A DNA stretch of 64,000 nt. Origin: Luidia sarsii (Eukaryota; Echinodermata; Asteroidea; Paxillosida; Luidiidae). Position 1 is the first letter of the stretch. Each line of letters opens with the position of its first letter. A model generated the notes under the pieces. That model saw only the letters and a program-made list of their open reading frames with translations. It was not told the DNA's origin and did not search any database. Shown here piece after piece: positions 13,301 to 25,300 of this stretch. Position numbers and translations under genes: made by a program. Location of the stretch: contig OX465121.1 of assembly GCA_949987565.1 (NCBI GenBank), positions 3,179,117-3,243,116 on the forward strand, given 5' to 3'.

Positions 13301-16300
13301 TTCTCTCAACAAATACAACCATCATTGAGAGTGATGCAGTCATCTCAGTTAACAGTGCAGGGTTAGTTGATGGGGCAGGAAGTCCTGGGAATCCATCCCA
13401 TGGAGCTAGTCACGGCGGTGAAGGAGCTACAATCCAGAATGGTCAACGGAGTAGCTTCCCCTTTGGCTCGGCCTTCCATCCACAATCACCCGGTAGTGGT
13501 GTCAATGACTCTACAAGCTCTGTGAGAGGTGGTGGCCTTGTCACGCTCACGGCATCAAAGTCACTCACGCTGCAGGGCTCCATTACAGCAGATGGACAGA
13601 GCAGTTCCAGTCTTGGTGGTGGCTCTGGGGGTAGCATCTACATCCACACACCGACGTTTATTGGTCATGGACTGCTGTCTGCCAATGGTGGTAGCGGAGG
13701 AGCTTCTTGCTGTGGAGGTGGTGGAGGTGGAAGGATTGCCATCAACTCTCCCGATGCGAGGGATTTTGCCGGTGTTGCCACAACCTATGGAGGTAGTGGC
13801 ATGAACCATGGAGCAAGTGGTACCATCATCACGGACACACTAGAACAGGGCACTCCAACACTTTCCCTAATGGTTGACAATGGCAAGCAGGCTGTGGAGA
13901 ATTGCTACACAGTGCTCTTATCAACAACAACTGAGGAGGTGGCTCTAAATAGAGTCACTGTGAAACAGTCAGGAAGGCTGAAGATTGCTGAAGACGGTCC
14001 TGTAAGTCTATCAATCAGCCACCTAGATGGGGACTTCAGTGGTACAATCCTGGTGAAGGCAAATCAGAAGCTGTCAGTAGCAACAAGGCAGGTAGTGACA
14101 AGCTACTACGTTCTGCGGAGTGCCCTGGTTGTAGAGGAAGGTGGGGAAATCATCATCCCTTCCAATCTGTACCTGCATCAAGTCAGCAATGGTAGGACTC
14201 TCCATCTGTCTGGCCTAATAACTGGCGTCAAGAATCTCCTGATAGGATCCAGTGCCGATGTGGTGGTTGAATCCACTGCAAGCACAGCTTTCCTTTCAAG
14301 TGGAGAGTATATCTTCATCGATCCACCTGGAACCTTTACCCTTGATTCCTTACTTGTGCTTGGCTATGGCAGCCTCTCATTTCAGGCGTCTCTCACTCAG
14401 CCGACCACCCTCAATGTCCTGAACCAAGTCCACGTGCGCTACAGTGGTGCCGTGAAAGGTAGCTGGCTCAACTTTGATGTCAGTCAGGTGCATGTGGAGT
14501 ATGCAGGTTCGATTACAGGCGATGGGATGGGGTACCAAGCTGCTCTTGGACCAGGAGCTGGTTTGAGCAGCCCAACAGATGGTTCCGGTGGAAGCCATGG
14601 TGGCGTTGGTGGAAAATCTTCATCGGGCACCAAACCAACTTTGTCTTCCTATGGCAGCCTGTACGAAGCCCAGGAGTTTGGGAGTGGTGGAGGAAGCAGC
14701 AGCACAGGCACTGGTGGCTCAGGTGGAGGCATTATCAACATGAAAGTGAACCAGTTCAGGTTGGATGGAGCTGTCACCTCCAGTGGAAGTCGGGGTACAT
14801 GCGGTGGAGGCAGCGGTGGTTCTGTCCAAATCCAGATTCTAGAATCTTTCACCGGGTCTGGGGAAGTCAAAGTCACCGGTGGGGATGCCGGAGCTTCAGA
14901 GTGTGGTGGTGGTGGCGGAGGCCGTGTAAGCATCGTCACTGAAGTGGAATCCAGATTCCAAGGCTCCTACATCGTCTATGGAGGCTCTGCAAGCAGCACG
15001 GCTGAAGCAGGTGGCTCAGGCACAGCCTTCCTGAGGGAGATCCGTGGAGCCACAGACTACACCCAACTCATCCTGAACAACAATCACCCCAGCACCAACT
15101 CAGCCCAGCGCACTCTTCTAAATGAGACCAACATCGACGAGTACAGTTTTGACGAACTCCACATCCTCAAGAGCGTCATCTTGGAGGTAGCTGGGCTGAA
15201 TGTGCCCATGATGGTCGCCACCTTGGTCGGCGACCCCACCAGCACGATCAAAGTCCATGATACGATGACCCTAAGCATCTCAGAGGGCCAGGATGAGGTC
15301 AGTCTTGACTGTAGCTTCAACCTTGCCCCTGAAGGAGAGCTGATACTACCTGCAAGAGTTGCCTTCTATGGACCAGAGAATGTTCTGTCAGGTGAGTCAA
15401 GACCAGTTGGAAATACTTTAATAATTAACCAGTATCAGAGCGTTGTCTGTTCTGCTGTACTCAGGAAATTATGTGAAGGTTGTATCCACTGGGTTTCATC
15501 TCCAACAATTAATTCAGATAACGACCTTGCACAAGTGATGGTCATTACACAAAAACGATAGTTAACAGCCATGCATATTTTTGTTTTCTTTTGCTCAGGG
15601 ACATTGACAAACATCTTTGAGATGGTGATTGCATCTGGCCAACAAGTCACCTTGTCCCCAGAGGGTAGGACAGCCTTGTTCATAGACGGCACCTATACCT
15701 ATAAGTCAGACCGTGGAGCCTACAAGTTGGCCCTGCTGACTGTCAGTGACTATGCCAGTCTGACCTTTGGCTCGGCATCCAACGTTTCTGCTCAGCAGAC
15801 CCTGTCCATAGGATCCCTGGAGGTGGAGTACAGTGGTGTGGTGCATGCGGAGAGGTTCCTGCTGCAAGGAGATGATGTGGTGCTGCATGCAGGCAGTACC
15901 ATTCAGTTGTCAGGGGGAGGCAGTGAGGCAGGGACTGGCGTTGGAGCTGGAACTAGAGTGAGTAGTCTGTGACTATGCCTCTTTTCTATACAACTTTTTT
16001 TTCATTCACACCATGAACATTTCTGAAATTTCAATTTAAAATTTGAATCACTATTCCAGAAATGTTTTTCTTGCGTGCCACACTGCACATGCCTGATATG
16101 TGACCTAACTGGACTGCACATGCCTGGAATCTGTCCCAGCCAGAGGCACTTTCAGGAAAGCACGCGCTTGGTTTGCACGTTCAATGTATGGTTTGCACAC
16201 AAAATGTACGGGTCACTCACAACCATTTGGTTGTGGTGGTGCCAGATGTTTATCTATGCGCACTGAATGGTGGGATATAACTCATCAATTGTCTCTTTTT

Positions 16301-19300
16301 GATAGCGTTCACACACACAACACTCGGCAATTATTTGTGCTATTTCAGAAACTTTGCAAGAAGATTTAGATCACAATTTGAATCATGAGTATTAGTGAGT
16401 TTTTCGCATTCAAATGGAAAAAAAACAAATAATGAGTTCAAAAATAAAAATGTGAATCATGCTCTTTCTTGCTAGTGGAAATGCACCTATTGACACTGAT
16501 AGTACCAATACGGTAGATCCATCAATGATCTGAGCTGATTTGGTTTTGAAAATGTGGTAATACAGAAATGCTGTAAACTGCCTACTGACATTATGAGGGA
16601 CATCATGCAAATGTTATAACATGCAGAAGGCCTGATATTATGATTCTAGCAGGACCTTTCTCAAAGGCACAGCCTTTGAGAAAGGTCCTGCTAGGATAAT
16701 AACAACTTAATAAACAGCCTCCAGTTGACAGAAAGAGCATACATGTAGTTTGTCTGAAATGTTACATCCCATGGCTCTATGCTGAATATTCAGGGAAGAT
16801 ATTATTTCTACGGTATGTCACTATGAACATCTAAACCGTGAAAAAGGTGTGAAAATATCATTTTGCCGTGAAACTAAAAAGTCACTGTGACTTCACGGTA
16901 CATCTTACAGTGAATTCACCATGAAAATAATCGCTTCTCTGACCTGATAAGGACATCTTCTGGTCACTAAAGAGACCGTAAAAACAAACCCTGAATATCT
17001 AGGGTGGCAAGCTCCAGCCTTGAGAGATGGCTAATTCAATTACATGTACCAGTAGGGACCACCAGCTCCCATAGAGGTACCGTATGGTGTCCTTGTAACT
17101 GTCACTCCCAGATACTTCTAAATTGCCTTTAGCCATTTACCACCAGGAATGTGGCCTTGGAGACCACTGGTGAAAACACTGTGAAAATGACTTGGCTAAC
17201 TGTGTGCCATGAAATAGGGGTGAAAACATGGTGAATTTTCTTTTCACGGCTAAATGACATGTTCACCCCATTTTCACGGTTTAGATGTTCATAGTGTGTG
17301 TTGCTCTTGCTACAGTTCCCGTATTGGTACCTTCACAACAAATATCTCACCTCATCAAAATCGATACAACTTGACATACATAATTATTCCATACAGAGCT
17401 CAGGGTATCTTTCACATTTACAATAGGAACCATTTATTTCATATCACAACAAATTGGGTTGAGGTAAATGTGGTTATGCACACATGATAAGTACAATTCT
17501 TTACTGTGTGAGACACTGGCTTTGTAGGTGCAGACTATACATAGCACTAATTACCACTGCTACAAAAAAACACAAACATTTAAATGTACAATAGACATTT
17601 TTTCCCTGAAAGTGTCTCAACAAACCACATGGACAGTAGTCCTAAAGTTTAGAGGTGCTTATTTGTTTGCATTTTCCTTGATGCTTGCCTAGAAACTATT
17701 GCCTGCAAAAATCTTTGTCTGACAATCATAGATTTAGCCTGAATAATGTCATTAAACATAAGTGCTTACTGACGTGAATGACCTAAGTGCAATTCTCAAA
17801 ACAAATTGTTTACAGGGCCGTCTGTTTGAATGTGTATATATATCATGTATTGCACTTGAAAAGTTGTCTTTTTTTGTTTAACCTTAAGGTGGGCAATGTT
17901 GGCACAGGAGCTGGCTATGGTGGTTATGGTGGCTCACCGACTGACCAGTTAGGTGGCCCACCGACCTTTGCAACCTCGAACCCACAAAGCCATGGTAGCG
18001 GTGGGGGAACTGGTGCCTCCGGGGAAGGAGGCCGCGGAGGTGGATTCATGAGGCTGGAGCTGAGTGGAGCCTTAGCTCTTGAAGGTAAGGATAGGAGAAG
18101 GATTTTAAGTCAGAGATGTGCCTTTTTATAAATACATGGTAGAGTGATTTCATTCTTGTCTTTATTCTTTTATCAAAAATTAGGAGGGCCTGACGTTTCT
18201 TTCCTAGCAGGACCTTTCTCAAAGGCAGGGCCTTTCGGATCGAAACGTCAGGCCCCTCTAATTTTTGATAAAAGAATAATGATCATTTTAGTCAGTTACA
18301 GCAGTTTGCCAAATGTTTAAACTCAACCTTTGGTCAGGATATCCTTTGGGTTTGCTTTTCGCTGTTCTTTTCAGAACCACACCTTTTCTTACAGAAACTC
18401 TTTACATTGTGTACCCATAAATCCTTCTTGTGTGATTCCTGCATTTTTTCAGCATGCAGTCGTGCAAAGCACTGAGCATGCAGCACTAATTATTCATTGA
18501 TCAGGGCAAACCCTCATTGAATTGCATTCTCACTAATGCATTAATCAAATCTATGATTAATGTTTTTCTTCTAATAGAACATAGGTATGGAATGATGATC
18601 ATTCTGAATCAGCAACTATAGGGCTTTCCAATTAAATGGAAGAAACAAGAAAACAAAGGGTTGGTGAATGGTGATCACAAAAGAAGGATTATTCTAAGTG
18701 AACATACTGTATTCGAAGATATGTTGAGGAGTATCCCAATTTTCAAGAATTTTCGACTGAAATTCCCCCGAGAAAAGCCTAAAAAAACTGTTTGCCACTT
18801 AGAATACTTTTTTTTACACCATAACATTCATACTGTACCGATAGCCAGAGAAACAGACTCATCAAGTTATACATTTGAATACTCATGTACATGTACACAC
18901 TCAGCTAAAATTGATGTACAGTGTGTGTACCACTAAAAAAAAAATTCTTAGATGACACCATATCACCAAACTTTAAACTATGTAATCATAATTTCTTATA
19001 GAACGTTGACAATCATGTTAAACAATGTTCAAAATGAAGGACAACGTGATTCTACCGTACTTGTACAAGTACATGTATATGTGTACATACAATCTGTGTG
19101 AAACCACAAAATTCACCATATATATACACTATTTTTGTCCCATCGGACATACTGTAACAAACAATCAATCGCAAGAGCATTGCACAGAAACCATTTGGCC
19201 TAGTTCACTTTGTGATGGGCTATCGCTCGTAAGTTAAGTTACATTCCATTGTTAGGCTTTGTGAAATCCACACCTAGTGTATTAAAATGTGGTCTATCAG

Positions 19301-22300
19301 ACTATAGGCTTTGGTTCTACATGTATTTCCAGTGAAGTTAAATTGATATAGCTATTTCCACTCATTGTTTAAATGAATGTCTCAGTCAGTTTATTTTGTT
19401 TGTTAAATTTTGTTCCCATTTTAGTTGTCGGACAACTTTCTTGGGCAATGAGCACACATTATGTGAGACAGTTTCAGCATTTCCTTGTAAAGGTCTCGGT
19501 TGCATTTGAAATAAATTGGCAGACAGACAAATGAAAAGCAATACTGCAGAGCCTTCAGGATAAAACTGAGCCAAAACACAGCCAAGGTCTCTGAAAATGG
19601 AACCATGTATTCCAGTATAACTGATGGCAAAATACAGCATTCAAAGGACAGTGTGACCAGTAGAAGAGTTACATCACTTTTCCACCTAGCATGTCTATTG
19701 GGATTTGGAATTGTAGGATCAGTGGGATTAGATGCCTTGATCTTCTTGGCATGTTTCTTGGCAATGAACATCATATAAGTGTGCGAGATATTGGTGACAA
19801 AGCATGGCGGTAGGGCAAATAATGCAAAGAGACTGACATAGCCTACAGTTCTACTCTGCGGGAATTGGCAACAGCAGAGCTGTGGAAAGTAGCGGGCATT
19901 TTCTTGAGCTGTTAACGGGCCTAACAGCAAGCCAGCCAAGACTGCCATCAACCAAGCAATGGAGATAGCAATTCTTGCTCTGGTGTTGGTGGCTATTTGG
20001 TGATAGTGCAGGGGTCTGGATATTGCTATGAATCGATCCACGCTGACAACCAGCAGAGACCAAATGCATGCAGACAGCAGCACATTGGCCAGCAGGCCTT
20101 GCAGCCAGCAAAGATGGCTGCCAAAGGGCCATGTTGCCATGGCAGCCGTGACTATCCCCGGTAGTGCGCAGAAGACACCGGTGCCCAGATTGGAAACAGT
20201 GACGGAGATCATGGTCAGGCGTGGGACATCACCCATTGTTTTGATGCGACACAAAGCGACAAAACAAAATATATTACCGGTGATAATCAATAGTGCTATT
20301 ATTCCGAGAATTGTACTGAATGTAGCTCGGAAAAAGGTCAGCTGTTTAAATTCATAGAAACTAGTGTCATTGGTACTTGAGTCATTCATTTTGAATTATT
20401 ATGTTCAAAAGACAACTTTGGTACTATGGAGTCTTAGTTCACAGCAGTGCAGGGCAACTGGTAGGTAACTATGGAGACTTAGTCCACAGCAGTGCAGGGC
20501 AACTGGTAGGTAACTATGGAGACTTAGTTCACAGCAGTGCAGGGCTACTGGTAGGTAACTATGGAGACTTAGTCCACAGCAGTGCAGGACAACTGGTAGG
20601 TAACTATGGAGACTTAGTCCACAGCAGTGCTGGGCAACTGGTAGGTAACTATGGAGTCTTAGTTCACAGCAGTGCAGGGCAACTGGTAGGTAACTATGGA
20701 GACTTAGTCCACAGCAGTGCAGGGCAACTGGTAGGTAACTATGGAGACTTAGTCCACAGCAGTGCAGGGCAACTGTTAGGTAACTATGGAGACTTAGTCC
20801 ACAGCAGTGCAGGGCAACTGGTAGGTAACTATGGAGACTTAATCCACAGCAGTGCAAGGCGACTGGTTGGTAACTATGGAGACTTAGTCCACAGCAGTGC
20901 AGGGCAACTGGTAGGTAACTATGGAGACTTAGTCCACAGCAGTGCAGGGCAACTGGTAGGTAACTATGGAGACTTAGTTCGCAGCAGTGCAGGGCAACTG
21001 ATAGGTAACTATGGAGACTTAGTCCACAGCAGTGCAGGGCAACTGATAGGTAACTATGGAGACTTAGTCCACAGCAGTGCAGGGCAACTGGTAGGTAACT
21101 ATGGAGACTTAGTCCACAGTAGTGCTAGGCAACTGGTAGGTAACTATGGAGACTTAGTCCACAGCAGTGCAGGGCAACTGGTTGGTAACTATGGAGACTT
21201 AGTCCACAGCAGTGCAGGGCAACTGGTAGGTAACTATGGAGACTTAATGTAGTTCACAGCAGTGCAGGGCAACTGGTAGGTAACTATGGAGACTTAGTCC
21301 ACAGCAGTGCAGGGCAACTGATAGGTAACGTCCTAATGCATTGGCCTTCTGATGATTCTGTCTCATTCTAATTGTGACTTACACAAGCTATATTAGACCA
21401 TCCCATTAAATCCAATGGCCATTTTAGGATGGCTAGAATAGGATGTTAGCTAGTCTTCATCTTATGAAGAAGCAGTGTAAACACGTACCTCAGCATCAAT
21501 TAGGCCCTTGCTTACTCAGTGACAGGCTAGCCTACAGTAAATATTGTGAGCAGCCTGTGCTGTGCAGAAGATGCATCAATGTCACTGATAGTTGACTACA
21601 AATGCATATGCTATAGCAGTTTGACATCTGGATTTCCAACCCTCTTGCAAATCAAGCAAATAAAGGGAAAAACTGACTGTGAACTTGTAAGCAATTTTTG
21701 AAAATTTGCCGGAACTTGAACCCAAGACCTCTTGATTTTATCTACCAGAGCTCTTCCCACCTGAGTTATACAGATGGTGGGAGATTGTGGCCTCCCAAAT
21801 AGTGAGCTAGTCTTTGCCAGGGTGGGGGGGGGGTGGCACCAGTCAGAAGCATTTAACCATTAACTGCTGTATATCGGGGATGACCCTGCATTTGTTCCGA
21901 TACAAACAACCAATTGTTGTGAACCTAGCTACTACTGCTTGGAGATCACACAAAGTGGATGCAGCTTTTTTTTTCAATTTTATATCAAACAAAGAAAAAA
22001 AGTGACTGGGAACTTTAGAACAATATATGAAAAATTGCAAAGAAAACTTTGACTGGACTGTTACTTGGAAATCATTAGAAATGATGTATGAGTGAAAATA
22101 ATGATAATTTGTGTTGTTTTATTGATCAAATAATCCAAGAAAATTTGGTTGTACTAGCCTTTGGTTTAAAGTACCAGTGTTTTACATGTATCTACATGAG
22201 CTATCCGGCCTTTAGCAGGAGGCATCCTAAATAGTGTTAAGTAGCATTGCTGTGGGATCCAGTCAGAAGGATTCAATCATTAACGGCCTTATATCTCCAA

Positions 22301-25300
22301 GAACCACAACCCTTTTTTAAAACTGTAAACTGACCATTGTTTAAAATATGTAAATAGGGATGGAATCCCAGGGATGTATGGCAGGTTACTATTCTGACTG
22401 ACACTGCCTCCCTGCTTGTGCTTTTTTCAAGCAGGCAATCAGATGGGACACTGAACAGCAGTGCTAATCATATGTCAATTTGAGCAAGCTCTCTCAATGA
22501 CCCACCCACCCTAGCAAAGCATCCTTAGAATGGTCATGTTCACTTCCAATTCTACAACACTGATTGACAAGTGCAATTAGCTATGACCGAGATGTTAAGT
22601 TAAACCGGGTTTAATTACGTTTGAGGCATTAGTGGTCACTCAATTGTCATCTATGCTGGCTTATAAACCCAATTATCTGACAGATGAGGCCAGAGAAAAC
22701 AAATGCTCTCTGCCAAGGCTTAGCTGTTGCAATGATTAGAGGCATGGTCTAAATGACAATAATTTATATGACCTGCTCACAGAAAAAAAGTAATATAAGT
22801 CACACTGTGTGTGCATTTACACATAGAGAGGGAAACATTTTCAGTGATAAGTTTTGTTGCTTAATTGGCATCTTATACATGTTATATACACAGATTTCAG
22901 GCGTTGTGCACAGAGATACTGATTCCCATGCATAAAGTGGGCAAAAACAAATCATTATTGAGTGTTTTATTCTCATGTATTGTCTTAGTGTTTGTTGTAT
23001 GAACTCACTTGACCACTGAGCTGGTCCAAAGCCATTCGATGTGTTTCATTTGATATGAATTAGGATAACAGTGGGTGCCACAGTGAATCATAAGCCGTGT
23101 CCGCACTGGACTTAAAATGGGTAAACTAACCGAGCAAATGGGTAAATTGACCATTTTAAGTCCAGTGCGGACAGCCCAGGAAGTTTTCCTCCCAGGTAAC
23201 TTACCCGACTCAAATGGGAAGTTTAACCGACCAACTTTTGCCCGGTTAAATTGACCAGGTCAGTTTAACCGAGCCGAAAAGTCCAATCCGGACACGACGT
23301 CTCGGTAAACGACGTCTCGGTAAACAACATCCGGTCTGGCACTGGCGCCCAGCATTGCCTCGATACCACGTGACGTGTACGTGTACATCCCTGTACACAA
23401 GACTCGTGCAGGCGTGGGGTAGCAACGTGACTACAGTACATGCACATGTACTGTACATAATGTACACACATGGCTGGTAGATTGTGTACAGACATCCGGT
23501 GAAAGGTCACCACGTATGCGCCCCCATGCGTTGGTTTGCGCCAGTCGGTTAGTTTTACCGATCGTCTCGGTTAGTTTACCCGAGTCCAACAGTCCAAGTG
23601 TGGACGCCTGGAAGATTTACCCATTGGTCTCGGTAAAAAATAAGTCCAGTGCGGACACGGCTATAGACACATCTTTGCAATGATGAGAGCGTGATTCAAT
23701 GAGGATTTGTTTGCGTAATGTGTGGTTACATGTAGCTGTATATGCTACATGTAGGTGCTTTGCCTGATTGCATACTTGGAAAAAAACAACCAAAGGCAGC
23801 TTGGGCAGGAGTCAAACACACAACCATCGCGTATCCTCTTGACTACCGAGCTGATTGCAGTCATGTGCTGGATTTGAGTTTTATAGTAGTGGTTGCCTTT
23901 GTCCATCATCTTACTACTTTAAATTTGTGTTGGCGAGAGTGTAATCCAATGAGGATTGTACAATCACAATAAAGTTAACACTGTATGCTCAGTGCTTTGC
24001 CTGATTTCTGCTTGGACTTAGAATGAACCGATGTTACTCAGGTACATGTAGTTAGCACTGTATGCTCCACATGTTGCCCTATTCCCTGCTTGGAAAATAC
24101 CAAACCAAACCAAAGGCAGCTTGGGTGGGATTTGAAAACTCAGATTTTAATTTCAAGTGCAGACATCTTAACCAAGTCTTTTCTGCAATGATGTTTTACA
24201 TGTGTTCTAGGTTCCATTCTTGCCAATGGCCTGAAGGGTACCGGTGATAGCGGTGGAGGTAGCGGTGGTGCCGTGCACATCACGGCCCAGGACTTGTCTG
24301 GGCATGGACTGATGGAAGCCAGTGGAGGTAGTAGTGATGGACTAGGAGGTGGAGGAGCTGGAGGCAGGATAGCTCTCTATCTACACAACAGGTCAGTCCC
24401 ATTCAGCCAACCCTGGCGTTCTTTATCTTGGATTAATAGACATACATTGTACACGTGCTTTAAAATTTACAACTTAAGGAAAGCACTTAACCACTGCGTT
24501 AGGCCCCTTCCAGTATTCATGGCTGCCGTACAGGTTTTTTTAAAACAATACGTCAAAGGTCGCTAAAATAACCGGGAACAATATCTGTGAAATTAATCAA
24601 TAAGGGTATACTATGTGTACAAGTGAGTCAAACCTGGCGCAATTCGGACATCAGAGTGTTGCTTGTCAAGGGATTATCCCTCCCAAAAATACCTCGTTAT
24701 AGACTCCATGGAGTGTAGAACGACTGTGCCTGAACAGTGTGTCCAAGTATCAGCCTTTGACCACAGACTAGCCTCCACTACAGACGGTCAAATCTTTGAG
24801 GTGGTCGGCCCCAACCAAAATACAGTTTGGGGTAAAGATAGTGAAACCATCGGTGCTCTGAATTTGAAGGTCCTGGTGCGAAGTGTTTAAAGACTTGCCA
24901 ATTGGAACAGATGCATAAGATTTCATAGCAACTACCACTTCATCATATGCAACGCATCAGATACAACGCATCAGATACAACACATCAGATGCATCTGATA
25001 AAGTAGTTGTTGCTATAAAGCTTATGACACTGTTCCAGTTTATTAGTCTTGAGGTGATATCCTTTAGTTGTTATTATCCATCTTTTAGATAAACATGACA
25101 GCTGTATCTTCACACATTTATTATTCATGTTTTTTTTGTATTAATTTGATATAATGGAAAAGGTTCCAATATAACAATAGTTCCCTGCTGCTGAAGTATT
25201 TGTGTTTTGAAATACAAGAAGTATGTTGACATTAGATTGTTTGTGTTCTAAATTGATGTCATTTGTGGAATAAGGAGGTTTCAGTTTATTCATGGTGGAG

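Larger units (their letters stand above)
18085..24210. other. Intron 13 (6.1 kb), host of the nested GPCR
   Basis: This is the longest intron in the window. It contains a hairpin element (18179-18273), the antisense GPCR (19421-20389), the 45-bp minisatellite, a minus-strand SINE family 2 copy (about 21690-22070), an inverted-repeat element (23093-23662), and a degraded minus-strand SINE family 1 (about 23740-23870). The stretches 18300-19380 and 22080-23090 show nothing I can identify. TACATGTA-type palindromes are frequent. Confidence 0.6.

Noticed and set aside
15392..15561. In-frame extension of exon 11 to a stop codon
   Set aside because: A strong GTGAGT donor lies at 15392, and only splicing there keeps the phase with exon 12 and the module order. 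An alternative truncated end by intron retention cannot be excluded.
20401..21252. 283-codon plus-strand open frame of GNYGDLVHSSAGQLV repeats
   Set aside because: It consists entirely of the 45-bp minisatellite, whose unit is divisible by three. It has no unique domain and no splice context.
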